Of a DNA stretch of 28,296 bases, positions 7,464 through 15,254 are shown in pieces (position 1 is the stretch's first letter; every line of letters begins with the position of its first letter). This DNA comes from an uncultured Eubacteriales bacterium. GTDB lineage: Bacteria; Bacillota; Clostridia; Oscillospirales; Oscillospiraceae. The notes under the pieces are model-generated. The model saw nothing but the letters and a program-made list of their open reading frames with translations. It searched no databases and had not been told where the DNA came from. The translations under genes and the position numbers were made by a program. The DNA is taken from NCBI GenBank assembly GCA_900556935.1, contig USQL01000018.1:1-28296 (forward strand). The letters are read 5' to 3'.

Positions 7464-10400
7464 AAGAGAACTTATTTTTACTGGATATGTTCCCGGACTA
7501 CGAGCCGCCTGAGGAAATCCGCGAGGTCTTTTCCCAGGCGGCCCTCGTGGCTGTGGACCTGGACCCCAATACCAGGACCGTAGAGGCCGCGGCCCACGCC
7601 GAGCGCTATATCCCCAGGCGGTTTTTGCAGCGGCTTCAAAAGGACGTTCTGGAGCTGTATGGCCTCCGCAGTCTGCGCGTCACGCTAACCCACCCGGCCA
7701 CAGAGCTGCAAAAAATCGAGCCGGAGGAAATCCGCAGCCTCTTTGTAGAGCGGGATTCCATGACCCGGGGCTCCCTTGCCGGGGCAAAATGGAGCTGGAA
7801 GGGGAACGAGCTGACCGTTTCTCTGGCCGCCAACGGAAAGGCGGGAATCGAAAAGCTGATTCCGGAGGTTACGACCGTTCTGAAGGAACGGTTTGCTACA
7901 GAGGTTTCCATCCGGGTGGAGGCCGGGCACGAGCTCAGCGACCAGGAGCTCAGCCAGGCTATGGAGAAAATCCGCCAGGAGGCGCTGACTGCCCTGCCTG
8001 CCATCCAGGCCCGGCAGGCCCAGATGGAGCCGCCCAAGCCCTTGGACAGCGATACCTTCTACGGCAAGCCCTTCCGGGGCACTGCCACGCCTATGAAGGA
8101 CCTGAACCTGGATATGGGCACCATTATTGTCGAGGGCAAGGTCTTTGCCATCGAGCACAAGGAGCTGACCAAGCGCAATGCCTGGGTGGTAAAGTTCGAT
8201 ATGACGGACAACACCAATTCCATCCGGGTTACCCGCTTTTTGGAGGCCCGGGAGGCCAAGCCCATTCTGGAAAATGTGCAGATGGGCAGCGTCCTTCGGG
8301 TGCAGGGCAAGCTCATTGAGGACCGGTTTGAAAACGACATGGTCTTAAAGCCCTATGCCATGATGCCCGGGGCCATGCCCAAGCGGAAGGACACCGCGCC
8401 AAAGGGCAAGCGGGTGGAGCTGCATCTGCACACCACCATGAGCAACATGGATGCCCTGACCGATACGGCCGCCGCCGTAAAGCAGGCCGCCGCCTGGGGC
8501 CACCGGGCCATTGCCATTACGGACCACGGCGTTGCCCAGTCCTTCCCGGATGCCATGAAGGCCGCCGCCAAGGCCAAGGTTGCGGGCACCGACGAGAACA
8601 TCAAAATTCTCTACGGTGTGGAGGGGTACTACGTCAACGACGTGGACGACCGGATTGTGGTCCACGGGGAGAAGGACATTTCCTTTGAGGAGGAATACGT
8701 GGCCTTTGACCTGGAAACCACCGGCCTGAGCTCCCAGAATGACCGCATCATCGAAATCGGCGCGGTCATCATGAAAAACGGGGAGGAGCTGCAGCGGTTC
8801 CAGACCTTTGTGGACCCCCAGCGTCCTCTGGAAAAGAAGATTATCGAGCTCACCGGCATCCGGGATGACATGCTGGCGGGTGCCCCGAAAATCGAGGAGG
8901 TTCTGCCCAAATTTCTGGAATTTGTGGGCGGACGGGTGCTGGTTGCCCACAATTCGGATTTTGATACCGGCTTTATCCGGGCAGAATGCGGCCGCCAGAA
9001 CATTCCCTACCATCTGACGGCGGCGGACACCCTGATTCTCTCCCAGAACATGCTGCCCCAGCTGAACAAATTCAAGCTGGATATTGTGTCCAACGCCCTG
9101 AGCCTGCCGGACTTTAACCACCACCGGGCGGCGGACGATGCCGTAACCTGCGGCCTCATCATGCACCGGCTGATGAAGAAAATGGAGGAGGAGCTGGACA
9201 TCCATACCCTCCAGGAAATCAATCCCAAAATGACCGCCCTTCGCTCCAAGGGCCGGATTACGGACCGGCACGCCCGGCACATCATCATCCTGGCCAAAAA
9301 CCAGGTGGGTCTGCGGAACCTCTACCATCTGATTTCCGATTCCAACCTGAAATACTTCAAGCGGGTGCCCAGAATCCCCAAGTCAGAGCTGCTGGAACTG
9401 CGGGAGGGCCTGATTATCGGCTCTGCCTGTGAGGCGGGCGAGCTGTTCCAGGCCATGCTGGACGGCAAGAGTGAGGACGAGCTCAAACGCATCGCCTCCT
9501 TCTATGACTATCTGGAAATCCAGCCTTTGGCAAACAATATGTTCATGCTCTCCAAGGGCATCGCCAAGGACGAAGAGCAGCTGCGGGAGTTTAACCGCAC
9601 CATCGTCCGGTTGGGCGAGTCCCTGGGGAAAATGGTGGTTGCCACCGGCGACGTGCATTTTCTCAACCCGGAGGACGAGATTTTCCGGCATATCCTGCTG
9701 GCAACCAAGGGCTTCGACGACGCAGACAAGCCCAACCCCCTGTATTTCCGCTCCACGGACAATATGCTGGAGGAATTCAGCTACTTAGGGGAGGAGAAGG
9801 CCTACGAGGTGGTGGTCACAAACCCCAATCTCATCGCGGATATGTGCGAGAGCCTCCGGCCCGTGCCCCACAACCTGTTTGCCCCGAAAATCGAGAACTC
9901 CGTAGAGGACCTGAAAGCCCTGGTCTATGGCAAGCTCCACAGGCTTTACGGGGAGAACCCCCCGGAGCTCATTACCAAGCGCGTGGAAACCGAGCTCCAT
10001 GACATTATCTCCTGCCACTACGATGTGATTTACATGTCCGCCCAGAAGCTGGTGCAGAATTCCCTGGAGCATGGCTATCTGGTTGGCTCCCGTGGCTCCG
10101 TGGGCTCCTCCATTGTGGCCTACATGTCCGGCATCACGGAGGTCAATTCCTTCCCGCCCCACTATCGGTGCCCAAACCCGGAATGCAAGTATACCACCTT
10201 CGATGTGCCCAAGGGCTACGGCTGCGGGGCGGACCTGCCGGATGCCATCTGTCCCAAGTGCGGCACCAAGTTTGAAAAGGACGGCTTTAACATTCCCTTC
10301 GAAACCTTCCTGGGCTTCGGCGGCGACAAGGTGCCGGATATCGACCTGAATTTCTCCGGCGAATACCAGTCCAAGGCCCACGCCTACTGCGTGGAAATGT

Positions 10401-11761
10401 TCGGAAAATCCCATGTGTTCCGGGCGGGCACCATCGGCACCGTCGCGGAGAAGACCGCCTTTGGCTATGTGAAAAAGTACCTGGCCGAGCGGAATATGAC
10501 CGCCAACCGGGCCGAGGAGGCCCGTCTGGCCGCGGGGTGCGTCGGTGTCCGGCGGACCACGGGCCAGCACCCCGGCGGCCTGGTGGTTATCCCCCAGGAG
10601 AACGAAATCTGGGATTTCTGCCCGGTGCAGCACCCGGCGGACGACCCCAACGCCGACCAGATTACCACCCACTTTGAATACCATTCCATGGAGGAAAACC
10701 TCCTGAAGCTGGATATGCTGGGCCACGATGACCCCACCATGATTCGCATGATGGAGGATATGACCGGGGTGGACGCCAAAACCATCCCCCTGGACGACAA
10801 GAAAACCATGTCCATTTTCACCTCCTCCAAGGCCCTGGGCTACGAAAACGACAAGCTCCTGGGTCCCACCGGGGCCGTGGCCATTCCGGAGTTCAACACC
10901 AAGTTCACCCGTGGAATGCTGATGGACACCATGCCGGAACGGTTTGATACCCTGCTGCGGCTGTCCGGCTTCTCCCACGGCACGGATGTGTGGCTGGGCA
11001 ACGCCAAGGATTTGATTACCTCCAAAACGGCCACGGTTGACCAGGCCATCGGCTGCCGTGACGACATTATGCTCTACCTCATCTCCTGCGGAATGCCGGA
11101 GAAGCGCTCCTTCAAAATCATGGAGGCGGTGCGAAAGGGCAGAGGCCTGCCCGAGGGGGCAGAGCAGGAGATGATTGACGCGGGGGTGCCGGATTGGTAC
11201 ATCGGCTCCTGCAAGAAAATCAAATACCTGTTCCCCAAGGCCCACGCCGTGGCCTATGTTATGATGGCCTTCCGAATCGCCTGGTTCAAGGTGTACTATC
11301 CCTTGGCCTTCTACGCGGCCTATTTTTACCGCCGCAGCCAGAAGGGCGGCTTTGACGCGGTGCTTATGACCCAGGGCATGGAGGCCATCAAGGCCAATAT
11401 CGAGTCCATTGAGACCAACGAAAACGCCACGGATAAGGACGAGGACCTGCTCACCACCATGGAGGTTGTCTACGAATACTATCTCCGGGGCTTTGACTTC
11501 CTGCCCATCGATATCTACAAGAGCCACGCCACCAAGTTCCTGGTGGAGGACGGGAAAATCCTGCCTCCCTTTGTCGCCATCTCCGGCCTGGGCGAAAACG
11601 CCGCCTGGGACCTGATGCGGGGCAGGGAAGGGAAAACCTTCCTGTCCATCGAGGAGGTCGCCGCCGCCTGTCCCAAGGTTTCCAAGACCCATATCCAGAT
11701 GCTCAAAGATGCCGGTGCCTTCGGCAGCCTGCCGGACACCAGCCAGATCAGCCTTTTCTAG
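7460..11761 (+). CDS. polC: DNA polymerase III alpha subunit, PolC type
   Basis: Replicative polymerase of Firmicutes with built-in proofreading, 1433 residues. Order of domains: N-terminal region (1-200); OB-fold around 215-300; PHP domain starting at VELHLHT (319-325), interrupted by a DEDDh exonuclease at about 410-570 (DLET with Asp417/Glu419, HNSDFD at 497-502, His555/Asp560); PHP continuation to about 740; then palm, fingers and thumb. A zinc-binding cysteine set (904, 909, 922, 931, 934) precedes PDIDLNF, which contains catalytic Asp960 and Asp962. Only the exonuclease-in-PHP arrangement of PolC fits; DnaE lacks it. The start ATG overlaps the ispG stop as ATGA. No terminator follows, but uridine phosphorylase has its own promoter. 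Confidence 0.98.
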   Translation: MKENLFLLDMFPDYEPPEEIREVFSQAALVAVDLDPNTRTVEAAAHAERYIPRRFLQRLQKDVLELYGLRSLRVTLTHPATELQKIEPEEIRSLFVERDSMTRGSLAGAKWSWKGNELTVSLAANGKAGIEKLIPEVTTVLKERFATEVSIRVEAGHELSDQELSQAMEKIRQEALTALPAIQARQAQMEPPKPLDSDTFYGKPFRGTATPMKDLNLDMGTIIVEGKVFAIEHKELTKRNAWVVKFDMTDNTNSIRVTRFLEAREAKPILENVQMGSVLRVQGKLIEDRFENDMVLKPYAMMPGAMPKRKDTAPKGKRVELHLHTTMSNMDALTDTAAAVKQAAAWGHRAIAITDHGVAQSFPDAMKAAAKAKVAGTDENIKILYGVEGYYVNDVDDRIVVHGEKDISFEEEYVAFDLETTGLSSQNDRIIEIGAVIMKNGEELQRFQTFVDPQRPLEKKIIELTGIRDDMLAGAPKIEEVLPKFLEFVGGRVLVAHNSDFDTGFIRAECGRQNIPYHLTAADTLILSQNMLPQLNKFKLDIVSNALSLPDFNHHRAADDAVTCGLIMHRLMKKMEEELDIHTLQEINPKMTALRSKGRITDRHARHIIILAKNQVGLRNLYHLISDSNLKYFKRVPRIPKSELLELREGLIIGSACEAGELFQAMLDGKSEDELKRIASFYDYLEIQPLANNMFMLSKGIAKDEEQLREFNRTIVRLGESLGKMVVATGDVHFLNPEDEIFRHILLATKGFDDADKPNPLYFRSTDNMLEEFSYLGEEKAYEVVVTNPNLIADMCESLRPVPHNLFAPKIENSVEDLKALVYGKLHRLYGENPPELITKRVETELHDIISCHYDVIYMSAQKLVQNSLEHGYLVGSRGSVGSSIVAYMSGITEVNSFPPHYRCPNPECKYTTFDVPKGYGCGADLPDAICPKCGTKFEKDGFNIPFETFLGFGGDKVPDIDLNFSGEYQSKAHAYCVEMFGKSHVFRAGTIGTVAEKTAFGYVKKYLAERNMTANRAEEARLAAGCVGVRRTTGQHPGGLVVIPQENEIWDFCPVQHPADDPNADQITTHFEYHSMEENLLKLDMLGHDDPTMIRMMEDMTGVDAKTIPLDDKKTMSIFTSSKALGYENDKLLGPTGAVAIPEFNTKFTRGMLMDTMPERFDTLLRLSGFSHGTDVWLGNAKDLITSKTATVDQAIGCRDDIMLYLISCGMPEKRSFKIMEAVRKGRGLPEGAEQEMIDAGVPDWYIGSCKKIKYLFPKAHAVAYVMMAFRIAWFKVYYPLAFYAAYFYRRSQKGGFDAVLMTQGMEAIKANIESIETNENATDKDEDLLTTMEVVYEYYLRGFDFLPIDIYKSHATKFLVEDGKILPPFVAISGLGENAAWDLMRGREGKTFLSIEEVAAACPKVSKTHIQMLKDAGAFGSLPDTSQISLF

Positions 11762-11769
11762 AAAACTTC

Positions 11770-11798
11770 TTGCATTTTCCACAAAAATATGCTATAAT
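11770..11798 (+). promoter_or_regulatory. Sigma-A type promoter of the uridine phosphorylase gene
   Basis: -35 TTGCAT (11770-11775), 17-base spacer, -10 TATAAT (11793-11798). Start near 11805 gives a leader of about 25 nt with AAAGGAG, so this gene can be expressed independently of the polC operon. Confidence 0.85.
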
Positions 11799-11829
11799 TT
11801 TCAAACTATTTTTGTAAAGGAGAAGCATC

Positions 11830-12597
11830 ATGCAGAAAACAGAAAAGCAATATCACATTCACTGCTCCGAAGGCGATGTGGGCCGCTATGTATTCCTGCC
11901 CGGTGACCCGGGTCGGTGTGAGGCCATTGCGTCTTATTTTGATAACCCTGTCCATATCGGCATGAACCGGGAGTATAACGTCTATACCGGCACCATTTTA
12001 GGGGAGAAGGTCTCCGTCTGCTCTACGGGCATCGGCGGCCCCTCCGCCGCCATCGCCATGGAGGAGTTGGCCAACATCGGCGCGGACACCTTCCTGCGGG
12101 TGGGCACCTGCGGCGGCATCGCCCTGGATGTGTGCCCCGGGGATATTGTGGTGGCCAGCGGTGCCATCCGCTATGAGCACACCTCCCTGGAGTACGCCCC
12201 CATCGAATACCCCAGCGTACCGGATTTTGACGTGACCCTGGCCCTGCGGGAGGCAAGCCGGGAGCTGGGCTACGGCACCCATGTGGGCATTGTCCAGTGC
12301 AAGGATGCCTTCTACGGCCAGCACAGCCCGGAAAAGAGCCCCGTTTCCTATGATTTGCTGCAAAAGTGGGAGAGCTGGAAGCGTCTGGGGGTCAAGGCCA
12401 GCGAGATGGAGTCCGCCGCCCTGTTTGTGGTTGCCAACGCAAGGCATGTCCGCTGCGGCAGCTGCTTCCACGTGGTCTGGAATCAGGAGCGGGAAAAGGC
12501 CGGCATGTTCATGCCCATGACCGAGGACACCTCCGGTGCCATCAAGGTGGGCATCGAGGCGGTCAAGAAACTGATTCTGGCGGACAAGGCAAACTAA
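11830..12597 (+). CDS. udp: Uridine phosphorylase (nucleoside phosphorylase family)
   Basis: Cleaves uridine with phosphate to uracil and ribose 1-phosphate for pyrimidine salvage. The 255-residue protein carries the phosphate-binding PGDPGR (24-29), STGIGGPS starting at 65, and EMESAALF starting at residue 192, whose glutamates contact ribose in this family. STGIGGPS and the surrounding ME.SA.LF pattern are closer to uridine phosphorylases than to DeoD purine phosphorylases, but base specificity cannot be fixed by eye. AAAGGAG precedes the ATG. The gene ends at a strong terminator. Confidence 0.85.
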   Translation: MQKTEKQYHIHCSEGDVGRYVFLPGDPGRCEAIASYFDNPVHIGMNREYNVYTGTILGEKVSVCSTGIGGPSAAIAMEELANIGADTFLRVGTCGGIALDVCPGDIVVASGAIRYEHTSLEYAPIEYPSVPDFDVTLALREASRELGYGTHVGIVQCKDAFYGQHSPEKSPVSYDLLQKWESWKRLGVKASEMESAALFVVANARHVRCGSCFHVVWNQEREKAGMFMPMTEDTSGAIKVGIEAVKKLILADKAN

Positions 12598-12604
12598 AAA
12601 AACC

Positions 12605-12640
12605 GAGGGGCGGCATTTTTGCCGCCCCTCAAATGCTTTT
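12605..12640. terminator. Bidirectional intrinsic terminator
   Basis: GAGGGGCGGCA (12605-12615) pairs perfectly with TGCCGCCCCTC (12620-12630) over a TTTT loop. On the plus strand it is followed by AAATGCTTTTTA. On the minus strand it is followed by GGTTTTTTT, so it can end both uridine phosphorylase and the convergent 12640-12960 gene. Confidence 0.9.
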
Positions 12641-12960
12641 TATCGCGCAGCGTAGGATACAAAGCCCAGGGTCATATAGTCCAGGTAGACCTCCTTGTCC
12701 GGGGTCGTACCCATGGTGACCCGGTGGCAGTGGACCTTCCAGACATCGGAACCGTCCAGCCTGTCCTTCCTGATTTCAAAAACATGGTTCCAGCTGCGGC
12801 CCTCCAGATAGTGTTCCTCTTTGACCACCCGAATCAGCTCCGGACGGCGGAAGTGGAAGGTGGGGAAGGCGTTTTCGATGCAGGCTTCAAACAGCGCCTG
12901 GGCATCCCGCACGCTTCCCAGCTCAAAGGTGTTGCGAATCATCGCGCCATAGTCTTCCAT
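12640..12960 (-). CDS. Hypothetical protein, 106 aa
   Basis: I do not recognise the family. The product is a small soluble protein with no signal peptide or membrane segment. It has an acidic and aromatic N-terminal half (MEDYGAMIRNTFELGS) and a beta-strand-rich C-terminal half with several His residues (KVHCHRVTMG). AAGGAGGGG seven bases before the ATG supports the start. It is 18 bases downstream of the FlK-like thioesterase gene and probably on its transcript. The stop codon sits right at the tail of the shared terminator. Confidence 0.75.
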   Translation of the reverse strand: MEDYGAMIRNTFELGSVRDAQALFEACIENAFPTFHFRRPELIRVVKEEHYLEGRSWNHVFEIRKDRLDGSDVWKVHCHRVTMGTTPDKEVYLDYMTLGFVSYAAR

Positions 12961-12978
12961 GTTTGCCCCTCCTTGCGT

Positions 12979-13365
12979 TTATAGCTTCTGATAGGTTTTT
13001 TCCAGGAACTTTTCGCTGTTTACCAGCACTCTTGTGTGGGTTGCGTGGCCGATTTCCCCGGCCTCATCAAAGGCCGTGATGGAAAAGCGCAGCTTTTTCC
13101 CCTCTACGGCGGTGACCTCCGCCTGTGCCCGGACCTCCAGACCCACGGGGGTTGCGCTGATGTGCTCTAAGTTCAGGGCCGTACCCACAGAGGTCTGCCC
13201 CTGGGGCAACGCCTCCTCAATGGCGGCGCAGGCCGCGCCCTCCATCAGGGCCGCCATACAGGGGGTGGCGTAGACCATCAGGCTCCCGGAGCCCACCTCC
13301 TGCGCGGTATCCTCTTTTTCAACCAGGGTGGAAACCTCGCCCTTCATGCCAACCGTTATTTCCAT
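12979..13365 (-). CDS. FlK-like hotdog-fold acyl-CoA thioesterase
   Basis: A 128-residue single hotdog domain. It resembles the fluoroacetyl-CoA thioesterase FlK family: ATPCMAALMEGAA on the central helix and LNLEHISATPVG on the next strand. Counting from MEITVG, Thr34, Glu42 and His68 have the same 8 and 26 residue spacings as the known FlK catalytic Thr42, Glu50 and His76. The true substrate is unknown; most members hydrolyse other small acyl-CoAs. The ATG at 13365 has AAGGAAGG eight bases upstream; a GTG three codons earlier is too close to that site. It is the first gene of a two-gene operon. Confidence 0.8.
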   Translation of the reverse strand: MEITVGMKGEVSTLVEKEDTAQEVGSGSLMVYATPCMAALMEGAACAAIEEALPQGQTSVGTALNLEHISATPVGLEVRAQAEVTAVEGKKLRFSITAFDEAGEIGHATHTRVLVNSEKFLEKTYQKL

Positions 13366-13394
13366 GACACACACCTTCCTTATCTTTTTTTACC

Positions 13395-13423
13395 AATATA
13401 TCGCTTTTTGTGCCCGTTGTCAA
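13395..13423 (-). promoter_or_regulatory. Sigma-A type promoter of the thioesterase operon
   Basis: Minus-strand consensus -35 TTGACA (13418-13423), 17-base spacer, -10 TATATT (13395-13400). It is back to back with the plus-strand promoter at 13434-13462, with 10 bases between the two -35 boxes. Confidence 0.85.
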
Positions 13424-13433
13424 TGAACAGGTC

Positions 13434-13462
13434 TTGTAAATCCGAGATTTTTTTCGTATAAT
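13434..13462 (+). promoter_or_regulatory. Sigma-A type promoter for the membrane protein/GIY-YIG pair
   Basis: -35 TTGTAA (13434-13439), 17-base spacer, -10 TATAAT (13457-13462). The start near 13469 gives a short leader containing AAAGGGG at 13478-13484. Confidence 0.8.
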
Positions 13463-13493
13463 CGGGATACGTGTTTGAAAGGGGTGTCTTTTC

Positions 13494-14003
13494 TTGCGTC
13501 AAAATACCAAATCCGTCGCCCTTGGCGGCGTTCTGGCGGCCATGGCGGTGTGCATCCTTTGCCTGGGAAGCCTGATTCCCGTCAATACCTATGTAAGCCC
13601 CATGCTCTGCGCCATTCTTTTGCAGGTGGTTCTGAACCTCTGCGGCAGGCGCATCGCCTGGGCCTGGTTTGCGGCGGTTGCCATTCTGGGGCTTCTGCTG
13701 TGCCCGGACCGGGAAGCCGCCGGGGTGTTTCTGGTCCTGGGGTACTACCCAATTGTCAAGCGCTTTTTAGATCAGAAAAAGCTTTCCTTTCTCTGGAAGG
13801 GGTTGTTCTTTAACGCAAGCGTCCTGGCGCTTTACTGGGTGCTTTTAAAGGTCCTGGGCCTTCCGGGACTAACGGAGGAATTTCAGGGCCTCGGGGTTGC
13901 ACTCTTGGTGCTTTTGCTTCTTGTGGGCAATCTGACCTTCTTCCTGCTGGACCTGGTTTTGAACAAACCATTTTTCCGGAAGCTGGGCCGCCATGGAAAC
14001 TAG
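13494..14003 (+). CDS. Hypothetical multi-pass membrane protein, 169 aa
   Basis: About five hydrophobic segments (roughly 8-28, 34-50, 57-73, 103-122, 130-152) and basic termini. The N-terminal ALGGVLAAMAVCILCLGSLIP resembles small Clostridia membrane proteins related to ECF transporter substrate-binding components, but no specific ligand can be named. The start is TTG at 13494, nine bases after AAAGGGG, with a promoter 32 bases upstream. The last 11 bases overlap the GIY-YIG gene, so they are co-transcribed. Confidence 0.75.
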   Translation: MRQNTKSVALGGVLAAMAVCILCLGSLIPVNTYVSPMLCAILLQVVLNLCGRRIAWAWFAAVAILGLLLCPDREAAGVFLVLGYYPIVKRFLDQKKLSFLWKGLFFNASVLALYWVLLKVLGLPGLTEEFQGLGVALLVLLLLVGNLTFFLLDLVLNKPFFRKLGRHGN

Positions 14004-14259
14004 CTGGGAACTCTATATTTTGCGCTGCGGCGACGGCACGCTCTACACCGGCATTGCCCGGGACGCGGAAAAGCGGCTGGAGGTCCACCGCAGCGGCAAG
14101 GGGGCCAAATACACCCGGGGCCGGGGACCCCTGCAAATCGTCTACCGGGAGCGCTGCCCGGACCACGGCACTGCCCTCCGCCGGGAATACGCCATCAAGC
14201 AGCTGAGCAGGGACGAAAAAGAGAGGCTGATTTTACAGTCAGCCTCTTTAAAGGAATAG
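13993..14259 (+). CDS. GIY-YIG nuclease-fold protein (YhbQ/UPF0213 type)
   Basis: Single-domain GIY-YIG superfamily protein of 88 residues; this subgroup's cellular role is not settled, though DNA-repair-like or structure-specific nuclease activity is suspected. The motifs are LYIL (7-10) and YTG (18-20), then GIARDAEKRLEVH with catalytic-type Arg28 and His32. The RREYAIKQL segment carries the conserved Glu at about residue 64. Its start lies inside the end of the preceding membrane-protein gene. Its 3' end contains a terminator hairpin and overlaps the convergent 14248-14505 gene by 12 bases. Confidence 0.85.
   Translation: METSWELYILRCGDGTLYTGIARDAEKRLEVHRSGKGAKYTRGRGPLQIVYRERCPDHGTALRREYAIKQLSRDEKERLILQSASLKE
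14216..14250. terminator. Terminator hairpin inside overlapping 3' ends of convergent genes
   Basis: AGAGGCTGA (14222-14230) pairs with TCAGCCTCT (14239-14247) over an 8-base loop. On the minus strand the stem is followed by one C and TTTTT (14220-14216), a good terminator for the 14505-14248 gene. On the plus strand only TTTAAA follows. The whole structure lies within the GIY-YIG coding sequence. Confidence 0.7.
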
Positions 14260-14505
14260 GTAAATCAGCAGGGTAATCAGCGCCGTATTGGGGGTTTCCT
14301 TGCAGTCCGCGGAGATAAACAGCAGCAGCAGGACCACAATCATATCCTCCGTTTCAAAATCCCGGGGAAGCAGATTCCCGAAGAAGGAGCCGACGCTCTG
14401 CTTTGGCCTCGGCTCCGCGGGCACTTCCCGGGGCGGCGGGGCACAGTCCGGCAGACTCTGGCGGCGGAACGTGCCGTCCTCGGCAGGAACATAGCGGTTA
14501 TACAT
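14248..14505 (-). CDS. Hypothetical small membrane-anchored protein, 85 aa
   Basis: The first 50 residues are polar, Pro- and Arg-rich (MYNRYVPAEDGTFRR). The C-terminus from about residue 55 has two hydrophobic stretches, MIVVLLLLFISA and ALITLLIYLFL, separated by DCKETPNT, so a hairpin-type membrane anchor is likely. I recognise no named family, although I have the impression similar small proteins occur in related Clostridia. It starts 2 bases after the stop of the 120-aa gene and has GGGGGTG upstream. It is the third gene of a compact operon. Confidence 0.7.
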   Translation of the reverse strand: MYNRYVPAEDGTFRRQSLPDCAPPPREVPAEPRPKQSVGSFFGNLLPRDFETEDMIVVLLLLFISADCKETPNTALITLLIYLFL

Positions 14506-14507
14506 GG

Positions 14508-14870
14508 CTACACCCCCGTGAGCTTCCGGAGTGCCCCGGATTCCAGCAGCCCCGAGGAAAGCTGGGCAAGCTTTGCCGCCCGCATGGCTTTTTCCAGCTT
14601 CTCCTGCCGCTGGCGGCTGATATAGGGGCCCAGGGCCTTTAGAAGCGCCTGCTGATTTTTGTCAATGGCCGCCCCCCGGGCAAGGCCCGTAAAGGTTTTC
14701 AGCATCTCCATGTCTCCCGCGGCGGGGCCCTTCGGCGGCTCGGCGGGTTCTTTCGGCGGCCCGGAGGGGGCCGCGTTCTCCGGCTGACCCAGGGACTGGG
14801 CAAGCTTCTGTATCTGGGCCATCACCTGGGGGTTGCCCAGAATGGCCTCCAGCTGGTCCTCCTGACTCAT
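14508..14870 (-). CDS. Hypothetical helical protein, 120 aa
   Basis: Probably all-helical and soluble. The N-terminal helix contains EAILGNPQVMAQIQKLAQSL, followed by a Pro-rich linker at about 34-52 and a C-terminal helical half rich in Lys, Ala and Leu (RQRQEKLEKAMRAAKLAQL). The GNPQVMAQIQKLAQ pattern resembles the repeat-like helix in its upstream neighbour. Start ATG overlaps the stop of the 77-aa gene as ATGA, indicating translational coupling. Function unknown; no catalytic motif seen. The frame stays open upstream, but that part runs antisense to the phosphodiesterase gene and is not used. Confidence 0.7.
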   Translation of the reverse strand: MSQEDQLEAILGNPQVMAQIQKLAQSLGQPENAAPSGPPKEPAEPPKGPAAGDMEMLKTFTGLARGAAIDKNQQALLKALGPYISRQRQEKLEKAMRAAKLAQLSSGLLESGALRKLTGV

Positions 14871-15100
14871 GGCTTCTCCCGCAGCTGCGCCAGAAGCTGT
14901 TCCGCCTCCGGAGTCTCCAGAAACGCCTCGATGGTCCGTTTCGCCGCCGCCATATTTCCCTGGGATGCCTGCTCCATGGCCTTTTTCAGCCCCTGGGCGT
15001 TTCCCTGGCTTAACAGGGCTTTCAGCCGTTTCCCCGCGTCGGTATCCGCCAGAAGCTGGGCCTGCCTGATTGTTTCCTGTGAAAAGTCCGGTCCTTCCAT
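14867..15100 (-). CDS. Hypothetical helical protein, 77 aa
   Basis: Small soluble protein built from helices: TIRQAQLLADTDAGKRLKAL, then NAQGLKKAMEQASQGNMAAA and a final EAEQLLAQLRE helix. I do not recognise a named domain. AAAGGAG with normal spacing supports the ATG at 15100. It is the first of three co-directional small genes (77, 120 and 85 aa) with overlaps or gaps of only a few bases. They should be made together and may form one complex. Confidence 0.7.
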   Translation of the reverse strand: MEGPDFSQETIRQAQLLADTDAGKRLKALLSQGNAQGLKKAMEQASQGNMAAAKRTIEAFLETPEAEQLLAQLREKP

Positions 15101-15135
15101 ACTGGTGCTCCTTTCCAAAAATACTGCCTCTGTAC

Positions 15136-15164
15136 AGTATATGCGCTTGCCGCTCACAATTGCA
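15136..15164 (-). promoter_or_regulatory. Possible promoter of the three-gene small-protein operon
   Basis: Minus-strand TATACT (15136-15141) lies 17 bases from TGCAAT (15159-15164), a weak sigma-A fit. The same -10 region reads GCATATACT, which also fits the CATA-nnn-T pattern of mother-cell sigma factors, but I see no matching -35. The start near 15129 leaves the AAAGGAG site intact. Confidence 0.35.
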
Positions 15165-15212
15165 TGGGGCACAGAAAAAATAATCCGGGCAGTAGCTTTC
15201 TGATAATTTGTA

Positions 15213-15221
15213 TGGTATAAT
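15213..15221 (+). promoter_or_regulatory. Extended -10 promoter for the phosphodiesterase-coaX operon
   Basis: TGGTATAAT is an extended -10 element; the -35 region is poor, as is common with this type. Transcription would begin near 15228, so an ATG there would be leaderless. That favours the downstream ATG at 15255. Confidence 0.65.
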
Positions 15222-15254
15222 GCAAAGATGAAAATAATAGAGGACGGAAGAAAT

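Noticed and set aside
9785..11782. Long open frame on the minus strand opposite polC (about 665 codons)
   Set aside because: It lies entirely antisense to conserved PolC domains, has no family motifs or ribosome site, and is explained by GC-rich codon bias. The same applies to long frames at 44-1102, 5649-7001, 20516-21763 and 21652-23205.
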